Assembly: GCF_964253035.1 (NCBI RefSeq)
Contig: NZ_CAXUQL020000001.1
Location: forward strand, 3,100,001-3,164,000
From: Pseudorhodoferax sp032153935
GTDB lineage: Bacteria; Pseudomonadota; Gammaproteobacteria; Burkholderiales; Burkholderiaceae_C
DNA length: 64,000 nt
Direction of reading: 5' to 3'
Part shown: positions 43,575-52,567 of the stretch, in pieces
Position numbering within the stretch: position 1 is the first letter of the stretch
Layout of the letters: every line of letters begins with the position of its first letter
Notes under the pieces: generated by a model
Told to the model about the DNA's origin: nothing
The model's input: the letters and a program-made list of their open reading frames with translations, nothing else
Database searches by the model: none
Made by a program: the position numbers and the translations under genes

Positions 43575-44474
43575 ATGCTCTGGCAGACCTCCCGCTACCG
43601 CCTCGATCTGGACCGCCCCCGCGTCATGGGCATCGTGAACCTGACGCCGGACTCCTTCTCCGATGGGGGCCGCCACGCAGGCCCCGTCGCCGCGCTGCGG
43701 CACTGCGAGCAGTTGCTGGCCGAGGGCGCCGACATCCTGGACCTGGGCGCCGAGTCCTCGCGCCCCGGGGCGGCCGTGCTGCCGGCGGAGGAGGAATTGG
43801 CCCGGTTGCTGCCGGTGCTGCGCCAGGCCACACGGCTGGGCGTGCCCATCTCGGTCGACACCTACAAGCCGCGCGTGATGCAGGCCGCGCTGGACCTGGG
43901 CGCCGACATCGTCAACGACATCTGGGCACTGCGCTGGCACGACGCGGTGGCCGGCGAGGCGCCTGGCGCGGCCCAGGCCGTGGTGGCGGCCCATCCGGCC
44001 TGCGGTGTCTGCCTCATGCACATGCACGGCGAGCCCGCCACCATGCAGCGTCAGCCCATGGTAGGCGACGCGCCGGCCCAGGTGCGCGTCTTCCTGGCCG
44101 AGGCCGCCCTGCAGCTGCGCGCGCGTGGCGTGGCGGCCGAGCGCATCGTGCTCGATCCCGGCATCGGTTTCGGCAAGACCGTGGCGCAGAACTTCGCGCT
44201 GCTGGCGCGCCAGGCCGAGCTGCTGGACCTGGGCCACGCGCTGCTGGCAGGCTGGTCGCGCAAGTCCTCGCTGGCGGCCGTGGCCGGTGGTGCCGACCGT
44301 CCGGCCAGCGAGCGGCGCATGCCCAGCGTGGCGGCAGCCCTGCTGGCGGTGGAGCGCGGCGCGCGCATCGTGCGCGTGCACGATGTGGGTGACACGGTCG
44401 CCGCCCTGCAGGTGTGGCGCGCTGCCACGCCCAGCCCCTTTCCCATCAGACAACAAGAAGGAAACTCCCCATGA
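43575..44474 (+). CDS. folP: Dihydropteroate synthase
   Basis: The product is 299 residues from the ATG at 43575 (MLWQTSRYRLDLDRPRVMGIVNLTPDSFSDGGRH); a longer in-frame start lies inside the terminator hairpin and is rejected. Signatures: MGIVNLTPDSFSDGG, LDLGAESSRPGA (pterin-binding) and the late motif LDPGIGFGKT, with the RKSSLA substrate loop near the end. The enzyme joins pABA to the pterin in folate synthesis and is the sulfonamide target. Its stop overlaps the glmM start (ATGA). Confidence 0.95.
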   Translation: MLWQTSRYRLDLDRPRVMGIVNLTPDSFSDGGRHAGPVAALRHCEQLLAEGADILDLGAESSRPGAAVLPAEEELARLLPVLRQATRLGVPISVDTYKPRVMQAALDLGADIVNDIWALRWHDAVAGEAPGAAQAVVAAHPACGVCLMHMHGEPATMQRQPMVGDAPAQVRVFLAEAALQLRARGVAAERIVLDPGIGFGKTVAQNFALLARQAELLDLGHALLAGWSRKSSLAAVAGGADRPASERRMPSVAAALLAVERGARIVRVHDVGDTVAALQVWRAATPSPFPIRQQEGNSP

Positions 44475-45826
44475 CCCGTCGCTACTTTGGCACCGATGGC
44501 ATCCGCGGCACCGTGGGCCAGGCGCCCATCACACCCGACTTCGTGCTGCGTCTGGCCCATGCGGTCGGCCGCGTGCTGCGCAAGACCGAGGCCAGGCCGA
44601 CGGTGCTGATCGGCAAGGACACGCGCATCTCCGGCTACATGCTGGAGAGCGCCCTGGAGTCTGGCTTCAACTCGGCCGGCGTCGATGTCGTGCTGCTGGG
44701 CCCGCTGCCGACACCCGGCGTGGCCTATCTCACGCGAGCGCAGCGCGCCAGCCTGGGCGTGGTCATCAGCGCCAGCCACAACCCCTTCGCCGACAACGGC
44801 ATCAAGTTCTTCAGCGCCCAGGGCACCAAGCTGCCCGACGACTGGGAGATCGCGGTCGAGGCGGCGCTGGAGCTGCCACCCCAGTGGGTGGATTCCGCCA
44901 ACCTGGGCAAGACCACGCGGCTGGAAGATGCGGCCGGCCGCTACATCGAGTTCTGCAAGAGCACGTTCCCGACCGCGCTCACGCTCAAGGGCCTGCGCAT
45001 CGTGGTCGATGGTGCCCACGGTGCGGCCTACCAGATCGCGCCCATGGTGTTCCATGAGCTGGGTGCGGAGGTCATCCGCATCGGTTGCGCGCCGGACGGC
45101 CTCAACATCAACGAGAAGGTGGGCGCCACCCATCCCGAGGCCCTGGTCGAGGCCGTGCGCATGCACAGCGCCGACTTCGGCGTGGCGCTCGATGGCGACG
45201 CCGACCGCGTGCAAATGGTCGACCGGGACGGCCGCATGTTCAACGGCGACGAGTTGCTCTACATCATGGTCAACGAGCGCCTGTCGCGCGGTGGTGCACA
45301 GCGCAGCAAGCGCGTCGGCGAGGCGGTCGAGGGCGTGGTCGGCACCCTGATGACCAACAAGGCCGTGGAGGTCGCGCTGCGGGCCAAGGGCGTGGAGCTG
45401 GTGCGTGCCAAGGTCGGCGACCGTTATGTGCTGGAGGAACTCGACAAGCGCGGCTGGGTGCTGGGCGGCGAGGGCTCCGGCCACCTGCTCGCGCTGGACA
45501 AGCACACCACGGGTGACGGCCTCGTCAGTGCGCTGCAGGTGCTGCAGATCTGCGTGCGCAATGGCCAGAGCCTGGCCCAGGCGCTGGGCGGGCTCACACT
45601 GTTCCCGCAGACGATGATCAACGTGCGGCTGGCCGCGGGCCAGGACTGGAAGTCGAACCAGGCCATGGCCCAGGCCCAGGCCGAGGTCGAGCGCGAACTC
45701 GGCGACGGCGGCCGCGTGCTGATCCGCGCCAGTGGCACCGAGCCGGTGCTGCGCGTGATGGTCGAGGCGCGCGACGCGGCCCAGGCCCGCCGCTGCGCCG
45801 AGCGCATCGCTTCGACACTGCGTTGA
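44471..45826 (+). CDS. glmM: Phosphoglucosamine mutase
   Basis: The product is 451 residues from the ATG at 44471 with GAAGGA upstream (MTRRYFGTDGIRGTVGQAPITPDF). The catalytic phosphoserine loop VVISASHNPFADNGIKFF lies near residue 101, the metal loop is DGDADRVQMVDRDG, and the C-terminal phosphate-binding motif RASGTEPVLRVMVE is intact. It converts glucosamine-6-P to glucosamine-1-P for UDP-GlcNAc. It is the last gene of the rlmE-ftsH-folP-glmM block. A Pho-box-like array starts one base past its stop. Confidence 0.96.
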   Translation: MTRRYFGTDGIRGTVGQAPITPDFVLRLAHAVGRVLRKTEARPTVLIGKDTRISGYMLESALESGFNSAGVDVVLLGPLPTPGVAYLTRAQRASLGVVISASHNPFADNGIKFFSAQGTKLPDDWEIAVEAALELPPQWVDSANLGKTTRLEDAAGRYIEFCKSTFPTALTLKGLRIVVDGAHGAAYQIAPMVFHELGAEVIRIGCAPDGLNINEKVGATHPEALVEAVRMHSADFGVALDGDADRVQMVDRDGRMFNGDELLYIMVNERLSRGGAQRSKRVGEAVEGVVGTLMTNKAVEVALRAKGVELVRAKVGDRYVLEELDKRGWVLGGEGSGHLLALDKHTTGDGLVSALQVLQICVRNGQSLAQALGGLTLFPQTMINVRLAAGQDWKSNQAMAQAQAEVERELGDGGRVLIRASGTEPVLRVMVEARDAAQARRCAERIASTLR

Positions 45827-45866
45827 GCGTCACGAAGCTGCCATCGGCGCGACATGCGCCGGTCAT
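45827..45866 (+). promoter_or_regulatory. Tandem Pho-box-like array upstream of olsB/plcP-like genes
   Basis: Four heptamers with an exact 11-bp period: GCGTCAC (45827), CTGCCAT (45838), GCGACAT (45849) and CGGTCAT (45860), each separated by 4 bases. All keep G at position 3, C at 5 and A at 6 of the PhoB half-site CTGTCAT; two match six of seven positions. This is the geometry of a Pho box, extended to two adjacent boxes. It lies 66 bp before the acyltransferase start. Confidence 0.55.
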
Positions 45867-45931
45867 GGCTGCTTCGCACACTGGCTCCCGTGCGCTCCCT
45901 GGTGGAGTGCCCGTGTCGCAGGAGCCAGACC

Positions 45932-46735
45932 ATGAGAGAGTTGCCGTCCCCGGCCTACCCGCTGTCGCTGGGGCCGCGCCCCGCGCCACAGGCACTGCCC
46001 GTGGCCGGCGGCCTGCTGGTGCAGTGGGCGCAGCACCAGGACGAGCTGCGCGCAGCCCAGCGACTGCGCCATGCCGTGTTCGCAGGCGAAATGGGCGCGC
46101 GCCTGGCCACGCCACTGCCCGGTCACGACATCGACCTGTTCGACGACTACTGCGAGCACCTGCTGGTGCGCGAGGCCGCCAGCGGCGAGGTCGTCGGCAC
46201 CTACCGCGTGCTGACGCCGGTCCAGGCGCGCCGCATCGGCAGCTTCTACGCCGACACCGAGTTCGACCTGACCCGGTTGCGCCACCTGCGCCCGCGCATG
46301 ATGGAGCTGGGCCGCAGCTGCGTGCACCCGGACCACCGCCAGGGCGGGGTCATCATGAGCCTGTGGTCGGCCCTGATCGCCTTCATGCAGCGCAACCGGC
46401 TGGACCTCGTGATCGGCAGCGCCAGCGTGCCGCTGCAGCAGCAAGGCGTGTTCAACCCGGCCGTGGCCGCCAGCCTGTGGCGCCGGCTGCGGGCGGACCA
46501 CCTGGCCCCCATCACCGAGCATGTGCTGCCGCGCCTGCCCCTGCCGGTCGAGCGCCTGGACGACAGCCTGGACGTGGAGGCGCCGCCGCTGGTCAAGGGC
46601 TATCTGCGCCTGGGTGCCAAGCTGCTGGGCCCGCCGGCCTGGGACCCGGACTTCAACACCGCCGACCTGCCGCTGCTGATGCGGCTGCCGGACATGCCCG
46701 CGCGCTACCGTCGCCACTTCGGCGGGAGCCACTGA
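45932..46735 (+). CDS. OlsB-like GNAT N-acyltransferase (ornithine-lipid type)
   Basis: The product is 267 residues from the ATG at 45932, chosen because GGAG lies 7 bases upstream. The central block (AAQRLRHAVFAGEMGARL...HDIDLFDDYCEHLLVREAASGEVVGTYRVLTPVQARRIGSFYADTEFDL...MMELGRSCVHPDHRQGGVIMSLWSALIAFM) is the PF13444/OlsB pattern. OlsB transfers a 3-hydroxyacyl group to ornithine, the first step to phosphorus-free ornithine lipids. No olsA is beside it. The next gene, a PlcP-like phosphoesterase, starts at its stop codon, and the Pho-box-like array is upstream. The exact amino acid acceptor is inferred. Confidence 0.8.
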   Translation: MRELPSPAYPLSLGPRPAPQALPVAGGLLVQWAQHQDELRAAQRLRHAVFAGEMGARLATPLPGHDIDLFDDYCEHLLVREAASGEVVGTYRVLTPVQARRIGSFYADTEFDLTRLRHLRPRMMELGRSCVHPDHRQGGVIMSLWSALIAFMQRNRLDLVIGSASVPLQQQGVFNPAVAASLWRRLRADHLAPITEHVLPRLPLPVERLDDSLDVEAPPLVKGYLRLGAKLLGPPAWDPDFNTADLPLLMRLPDMPARYRRHFGGSH

Positions 46736-47607
46736 TGCGTGCCGCCTTCGACGCCACCGGCTTCTGGCAGGGCACGCACGACACCGCGGACCAGCATGCC
46801 AGCCTGGACGCCGAGGACAGCGGCCCGCCGCGCTACCGCGCCGTCTTCATCTCCGACCTGCACTTGGGCACGCCCGGCTGCCAGGCCGCACCGCTGCTCG
46901 AATTCCTCAAGGCCCATCCCAGCCAGACCCTGTACCTGGTCGGCGACATCGTCGACGGCTGGCAGCTGCGCCGGCGCTGGTTCTGGCCGCAGGCCCACAA
47001 CGACGTGGTGCAAAAGCTGCTGCGCCGCGCGCGCAAGGGCTGCAAGGTGGTCTTCGTGCCGGGCAACCATGACGAGTTCGCGCGCGGCTTCGCCGGCCAC
47101 CATTTCGGCGGCATCGAGGTGCGCGAGGAGGCTGTCCACACCACGGCCGACGGCCGGCGCCTGTGGGTCGTGCACGGCGACCACTTCGACGCGGTGATCC
47201 AGTGCGCCAAGTGGCTGGCCTACCTGGGCGACAACGCCTACGAGCTCACGCTGCGCCTGAACCGCCACCTCAACAGCCTGCGCGCGCGCATGGGCCTGCC
47301 GTACTGGTCGCTGTCGGCCTACCTCAAGCACAAGGTCAAGAAGGCTCTCAACTACGTCACGGCGTTCGAGCAGGCCGTGGCCGCCGAGGCGCGCAAGCGC
47401 GGCTACCAGGGCGTGGTCTGCGGCCACATCCACCGCGCCGAGATGCGCGAGATCGAGGGCACGCTCTACTGCAACGACGGCGACTGGGTCGAGAGCCTGA
47501 CCGCGCTCGTGGAGCACCACGACGGCCGGCTCGAGCTCGTGCAGTGGCATGGCGCGCACCAGCACAAGGCGCGGACCCCGGCCGCGGCGGAGCCGGCCAC
47601 GGTCTGA
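46735..47607 (+). CDS. PlcP-like metallophosphoesterase (UDP-2,3-diacylglucosamine-hydrolase superfamily)
   Basis: The product is 290 residues; the ATG overlaps the preceding stop (TGATG). Calcineurin-type metal motifs are complete: SDLHLGT, GDIVDGW, GNHDEF, HGDHFD and GHIHRAE. The blocks WPQAHNDVVQKLLRRARKG, HFGGIEV, GLPYWSLSAYLKHKVK and CNDGDWVESLTALVEHHDG match what I recall of PlcP, the phospholipase C that strips headgroups from PC/PE/PG during phosphate starvation to supply diacylglycerol. General annotation would call it an LpxH-like hydrolase. Coupling to an OlsB-like gene, and the nearby glycosyltransferases, favour the PlcP reading. Confidence 0.8.
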   Translation: MRAAFDATGFWQGTHDTADQHASLDAEDSGPPRYRAVFISDLHLGTPGCQAAPLLEFLKAHPSQTLYLVGDIVDGWQLRRRWFWPQAHNDVVQKLLRRARKGCKVVFVPGNHDEFARGFAGHHFGGIEVREEAVHTTADGRRLWVVHGDHFDAVIQCAKWLAYLGDNAYELTLRLNRHLNSLRARMGLPYWSLSAYLKHKVKKALNYVTAFEQAVAAEARKRGYQGVVCGHIHRAEMREIEGTLYCNDGDWVESLTALVEHHDGRLELVQWHGAHQHKARTPAAAEPATV

Positions 47608-47646
47608 ATCCGGCTGCGGCGAGAATAGCGCCCCCTCCCTTCAGCG

Positions 47647-48204
47647 GTGCGCCCGCCTTTTCCGTCCGTTGTGTCCTGCTCCGCTCCCGTCCGTACCCGC
47701 TGGCATGTCCGTCCCATGTCGGCGGCCGATCTGCCTTGTGTGATGGCCATCCAGGCCGAGGCCTACGCCGCCGCCGACTTCGCGCCCGAGCAGCCTGCCG
47801 TGTTCCATGACCGCATGGCGCTGGCGCCTGGCCTGTGCCTGGTGGCCTGCGATGCAGCCGGTGCCGTGCTCGGCTACCTGCTCTCGCACCCCTGGCTGGA
47901 GGGCGCGCCGCCAACCCTGCACAGTGCGCTCGGCCGCTTGCCGCCGGCCGCCAACTGCTGGTATCTGCACGACTGCGCCGTGGCCGCGCGCGCCCACGGC
48001 CAGGGCATGGCGGCTGCGCTGTATGCGCCGGCGCTGGCGCAGGCGCGCGCGCAGGGCCTGGTCCACGGTGCGCTGGTCGCCGTGGGCGACGCGGCCGGCT
48101 ACTGGGAGCGGCTGGGCTACCGTGCGCGGGCGCTGGGTGCCGGCCGGACCAAGCTCGCGGCCTACGGCGCTGGTGCGCGCTACATGGTGCGCGCGCTCGA
48201 CTAG
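47647..48204 (+). CDS. GNAT-family N-acetyltransferase
   Basis: About 185 residues with a GTG start at 47647. The acetyl-CoA-binding fold is visible: WHVRPMSAADLPCVMAIQAEAY, WYLHDCAVAARAHGQGMAAALYAPALAQARAQG (with the R/QxxGxG/A-like HGQGMA loop), and a C-terminal GYWERLGY motif. The substrate is unknown. The start is uncertain because no strong Shine-Dalgarno is seen. It is convergent with the chemoreceptor gene, overlapping by 4 bp. Confidence 0.8.
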   Translation: MRPPFPSVVSCSAPVRTRWHVRPMSAADLPCVMAIQAEAYAAADFAPEQPAVFHDRMALAPGLCLVACDAAGAVLGYLLSHPWLEGAPPTLHSALGRLPPAANCWYLHDCAVAARAHGQGMAAALYAPALAQARAQGLVHGALVAVGDAAGYWERLGYRARALGAGRTKLAAYGAGARYMVRALD

Positions 48205-49835
48205 GCTGGCAGGGCGGCCACCGGCAGGGCCGGCACCTGGCCGCGCCGCGGCGCGGCACCGGCCGGCTGCAAGGACGCACCAGGAACGTTCGCCTGGAAC
48301 ACGCCGATCGCATCGAGCAGCTGGCGCGCCTGGGCCCGCAGGCCGCTCGCGGCCTCGCGCGCGTGGCTCACCATGGCAGCGTTCTGCTGCGTCATCTGGT
48401 CGAGTTCCGTCACTGCCACGTTGACCTGGTCGATGCCCTGCGACTGTTCGCGCGCCGAGGCGCCGATCTCCTGGATCAGGTCGGCCACCTTGCCCACCTG
48501 TTGCACGATGTCCTGCATGGCCGCGCCGGCGTCGCGCACCTGCTGGTTGCCGCTGTCCACCTGTTCGCTGCTGTTGTGGATGAGCTTGCCGACTTCCTTG
48601 GCCGCCTGCGCGCTGCGCTGCGCCAGCGCACGCACCTCCGCCGCCACCACCGCGAAGCCGCGCCCCTGTTCGCCCGCACGCGCGGCCTCCACCGCGGCAT
48701 TGAGCGCCAGGATGTTGGTCTGGAATGCGATGCCGTCGATCACGCCGATGATGTCGCGGATCTTGCTGCTGGCCGCCGTGATGGCGTCCATGGTCTGCAC
48801 TACCTGCCCGATCACGGCCCCGCCCTGGCGCGCGGCCGCGCTCGCGGTGCCCGCCAGGCCCACGGCCTGCGCCGCCGCACTGGCGCTGGCCTTGACGGTG
48901 GCCGTCATCTGCTCCATCGACGCCGCGGTCTGCTGCAGGCTGGATGCCGCCTGCTCGGTGCGCGCGCTCAGGTCCTGGTTGTCGCGCGAGATGCCCTGGC
49001 TGGCGTGCTCCACGCCGGCCACCTGCTCGCCCACGTCGTCCACCAGCGAACGCAGATTCAGCCCGGCCTGGTTGACGGCGCGCAGCACCATGCCGATCTC
49101 GTCCACGCGGTCCAGGTGGACGTTCTCGCCCGGACTGCCCGAGGCGACGCACTGGGCCTGCTGCAGCACGCGCTGCAACGGGCGGGCGATGCGCGACTCC
49201 AGCCACAGCGCGGCGGCGGCGCAGGCCAGTGCCACCACCGCCGCCAGGGCCTCCGGCGCCGCCCCCAGGCGCGGCAGCAGTTCGGCCCCGCCCACCGACA
49301 CCAGCAGCACGAGGAGCAAGGCCGCGCGCAGCCGCCAACGCACTGGCATGGTCTGCGGCAGTGACAGCCAGCGCAGCAGGCCGGTGCGCAGCACCAGGCC
49401 CTGGTGGAAGGCCCAGCCCTTGGCCTTGCCTGAACGGAAGCGTGCGTACAGCGCCTCGGCCTGTGCCACCTCTTCGCGCGCGGGCTTGGTGCGCACCGAC
49501 ATGTAGCCCACCGTCTGGCCATTGCGCACCACGGGCGTCACGTTGGCACGCACCCAGTAGTGGTCGCCGTCCTTGCGCCGGTTCTTGACCAGGGCCGACC
49601 AGGAAACGCCCGCCTTGAGCGTGGCCCAGAGGTCGCCGAAGGCCTCAGCCGGCATGTCCGGATGCCGGACCAGGTTATGTGGTTGGCCGATCAACTCGCC
49701 GTGGTCGAAGCCGCTGGCCTGCACGAACGCAGCGTTCGCGTAGGTGACGTAGCTCTGCAAATCGGTTGTGGACAACAGCGTCGCGTCGTCCGGGAAGATG
49801 TACTCCTTTTGCGTCACCGGAAGATTGCTGCGCAT
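48201..49835 (-). CDS. Aer-like methyl-accepting chemotaxis protein with PAS domain
   Basis: The product is 544 residues. A PAS sensor lies at about 15-115 ([50 protein letters not shown]), matching Aer-type receptors that bind FAD. Two hydrophobic segments follow at ~165-215, then a HAMP-like region and the signalling domain with the hairpin tip [49 protein letters not shown]. It likely mediates energy or redox taxis by signalling to CheA/CheW. No other chemotaxis genes are close by. Confidence 0.92.
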   Translation of the reverse strand: [544 protein letters not shown]

Positions 49836-49949
49836 CGATATCTCCTGTCATTCGCACAAGCTTCGAGTATGCAAACGACATCGATGGCGTGGTGGTGTGC
49901 CGTGGTGCCGTGCGACGGACGCCGTGCGCAGGGCGACAAGCGGGCATGT

Positions 49950-50867
49950 TCAGCCCGGTGCCGTCGCCGGCCCTGGGGGCAAGCGCATCAACGCCTGGCC
50001 CATGCGGATGCGTGCCCCCTCGGCGATGCCCTCGGCCAGTGCGAAGCCCTTGGGCGCGAACACGATGATGGTCGAGCCGTGCTCGAACCAGCCCATCTCC
50101 TGGCCCTTGGCGAAGCGCTCGGCGCAGTCCACCGGCCGGGCGCCCAGCGTGCGCAGATGCAGCAGTGTGTCCATGAAGTGCAGCCGGATGCTGGCTACGA
50201 GGATGGCCGCGACCGGCACCAGCGCGACCCGATGGCCGCCGGCCAGCCGCGTGCGCAGCACGGCGCGCTCGTTGCGGCAGAACAGCCGCTCCACGCGCTT
50301 GAGCGCGATCGGGTTCACGTTCCAGGTGTCGCCTGACAGGTAGGTCAGCCGCTCCACCGTGCAGTCGTGCGGCGCGTGGAAGCGGTGGTACATGGCCGAG
50401 GTCAGCCGCAGCGTCACGTACTGGCCGCCATGCCAGGGGCGGGCGGATTCTTCGTCGCCGAACAGCTCGCCGATCTCGTACGGAAAGCCCTTGGCCTGGA
50501 ACAGCCGCGTGCCGTCCACCGCGCCGCAGGCGCCGACGATACCGTCGCAGGGGCTGGCCAGCACGTCCGGGTCCATGGCCACGGGCCTGGCGCCGGGCTT
50601 CAAGGCCCGCGTGAACATCGCATGCAGGCTCTTGAAGTGCTGCTGCCGTGCATCCGACAGGTCGATCTCTGTGCAGGCGCGCCAGGCGGCGATGGAGGCC
50701 GCACGCACGACCGGGTTCTCGATCTGGCTGAACCAGCCCATGAAGCGCGTGAGCGCCAGCCGCGGCACGCGGTTGGTCAGCAGGAAGTTCAGGTCCTCCT
50801 GCAGCAGCAGGCGGTCGCGCAGCCGGGTCAGGGCAGAGGAAGGTGGCGTGGTGGTGGTCTGCGTCAT
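49950..50867 (-). CDS. psd: Phosphatidylserine decarboxylase proenzyme (PSD-like)
   Basis: The product is 305 residues from the ATG at 50867 (MTQTTTTPPSSALTRLRDRLL). Core motifs: FTRALKPGARPV, SPCDGIVGACG, YHRFHAPHDCTVE and MGWFEHGSTIIVFAPKG near residue 260. The last carries the Gly-Ser-Thr processing site where the serine becomes the pyruvoyl cofactor (HGST here instead of LGST). It makes PE from PS in the inner membrane, or acts on a related lipid. It is divergent from a membrane-anchored class III aminotransferase with only ~26 bp between the starts, a pairing suggesting a shared lipid pathway. Confidence 0.88.
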   Translation of the reverse strand: MTQTTTTPPSSALTRLRDRLLLQEDLNFLLTNRVPRLALTRFMGWFSQIENPVVRAASIAAWRACTEIDLSDARQQHFKSLHAMFTRALKPGARPVAMDPDVLASPCDGIVGACGAVDGTRLFQAKGFPYEIGELFGDEESARPWHGGQYVTLRLTSAMYHRFHAPHDCTVERLTYLSGDTWNVNPIALKRVERLFCRNERAVLRTRLAGGHRVALVPVAAILVASIRLHFMDTLLHLRTLGARPVDCAERFAKGQEMGWFEHGSTIIVFAPKGFALAEGIAEGARIRMGQALMRLPPGPATAPG

Positions 50868-50893
50868 CGTGTTGACAAATGAAAGGGTTACCA

Positions 50894-52567
50894 ATGGGGG
50901 ATCGCCAATTCAACGACCCCATGAACGAACTCACTTTTCTCGGCGGCTTCGGAGCCGCGGCCGTGCTGGCGCTGCTGCTGGCAGCCCAGCAACGTCTGGC
51001 GCTGTCGCGCGCCAAGCACCGCTCGCTGGCCGGCCATTCCAAGATGGCGCGCCGCGTCGCACGCCGGCTGCCGTTCTACGATTTCGGGCCCGAGCGCTTC
51101 TTCGCCTCGGACGGCGCACCGGCCGCCGTGGCGGCGCAGCGCGAGGCCGGCCTGGCGCGGCTCGCGGCCCTGTTCGCCCAACGCTTTCCGAAGACGCTGG
51201 CCATGACCGAGGCCGCGCGCGAGGGCATCGCCGACCTGCAGTTCACCAGCCGCTACCGCGTGCCCTTCCAGTACAGCCGCGTGCTGCGCGAGAGCCTCAA
51301 GATGGGCGCCTTCGTGCAGTCGAGCCAGGGCGTGCAGGTCACCGACCTGGACGGCAACGTGTTCTACGACCTGGCCGGCTCCTACGGCGTGAACCTGTTC
51401 GGCCAGGACTTCTACAAGTCCTGCATCGCCGAGGGCAGCGCGCGTGTGCAGGACCTGGGCCCGGTGCTGGGCAGCTACCACCCGGCCGTGCTGGACAACG
51501 TGCGCGCGCTGCGCCGCATCTCGGGCAAGGAGGAGGTGTCCTTCCACATGTCGGGCACCGAGGCGGTGATGCAGGCCGTGCGGCTGGCGCGCTACCACAC
51601 CAGACGCACGCACATCGTGCGCTTTTGCGGCGCCTACCACGGCTGGTGGGACGACGTGCAGCCCGGCATCGGCAACCCGATCTCGGCCGAGCGCACCTAC
51701 ACGCTGCGCGACATGGACGAGCGCACGCTGCGCGTGCTCGGCAGCCGGCGCGACATCGCCTGCGTGCTCGTCAACCCGCTGCAGGCGTTGCACCCGAACG
51801 CCAACGCGCCCTCGGATTCGGCCCTGGTCGCCGGCCGCGCCGCGCCCGCCTTCGACCGCGCGGCCTACACCGCCTGGCTGCAGCGGCTGCGCGAAGTCTG
51901 CACGGCGCGCGGCATCGTGCTGATCTTCGACGAGGTGTTCCTGGGCTTCCGCCTGGCGCCCGGCGGCGCACAGGAATACTTCGGCGTGCAGGCCGACATG
52001 GTCACCTACGGCAAGACCCTGGGCGGCGGCCTGCCGGTCGGCGTGGTCTGCGGCCCGCACCGGCTGATGCAGCGCTGGCGCGAGGACAAGCCGGCCGACA
52101 TCTGCTTTGCGCGCGGCACCTTCAATGCCCACCCCTATGTGATGGGCGCGATGCAGGTGTTTCTGGAGCGGCTGGCCACGCCCGCGGTGCAGAAGATGTA
52201 CGAGCACCTGGACGCGACCTGGGAAGGCCGCGCCGCGCAGCTCAACGGCCTGCTCGAAGGCGCCGGCCTGCCGGTGCGCGTGGGCGCCATGTCCACGGTC
52301 TGGGCCGTCGGCTTCACGCAGGCCTCGCGCTACCACTGGATGCTGCCCTACTACCTGCGCGAGCAGGGCCTGGCGCTGAGCTGGGTCGGCACCGGCCGGC
52401 TGATCTTCAGCCTGAACTACGGCGACGCCGAGTTCGCCGAGGTGGCGCGCCGCTTCGTGGCGGGCTGCCAGGCCATGCAGGCCGATGGCTGGTGGTGGCA
52501 GGACGCGGGCCTGAGCAAGAAGACCATCCAGCGCCGCATCCTGCGCGAGATGTTCGGGCGGGCTTGA
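50894..52567 (+). CDS. Membrane-anchored class III PLP aminotransferase (GSA-aminomutase-like)
   Basis: The product is ~557 residues. I prefer the ATG at 50894 (AAAGGG upstream); 50879 and 50921 are alternatives. Residues ~12-32 form a membrane anchor (LTFLGGFGAAAVLALLLAAQQ), unusual for this family. The catalytic domain resembles glutamate-1-semialdehyde aminomutase: MSGTEAVMQAVRLARYHTRR, FCGAYHGWWDD, LIFDEVFLGFRLAPGG, and the PLP lysine in VTYGKTLGGGLPVG near residue 374. The anchor and the divergent PSD gene suggest it acts on a lipid-linked or membrane substrate. I do not recognise a named enzyme. Confidence 0.82.
   Translation: MGDRQFNDPMNELTFLGGFGAAAVLALLLAAQQRLALSRAKHRSLAGHSKMARRVARRLPFYDFGPERFFASDGAPAAVAAQREAGLARLAALFAQRFPKTLAMTEAAREGIADLQFTSRYRVPFQYSRVLRESLKMGAFVQSSQGVQVTDLDGNVFYDLAGSYGVNLFGQDFYKSCIAEGSARVQDLGPVLGSYHPAVLDNVRALRRISGKEEVSFHMSGTEAVMQAVRLARYHTRRTHIVRFCGAYHGWWDDVQPGIGNPISAERTYTLRDMDERTLRVLGSRRDIACVLVNPLQALHPNANAPSDSALVAGRAAPAFDRAAYTAWLQRLREVCTARGIVLIFDEVFLGFRLAPGGAQEYFGVQADMVTYGKTLGGGLPVGVVCGPHRLMQRWREDKPADICFARGTFNAHPYVMGAMQVFLERLATPAVQKMYEHLDATWEGRAAQLNGLLEGAGLPVRVGAMSTVWAVGFTQASRYHWMLPYYLREQGLALSWVGTGRLIFSLNYGDAEFAEVARRFVAGCQAMQADGWWWQDAGLSKKTIQRRILREMFGRA

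Noticed and set aside
50861..50878. GCGTCAT / TTGACAA considered as a third strong Pho box
   Set aside because: Only two half-sites, one a weak match, overlapping the PSD start codon; kept as a weak hint in the PSD/aminotransferase finding rather than as a feature.
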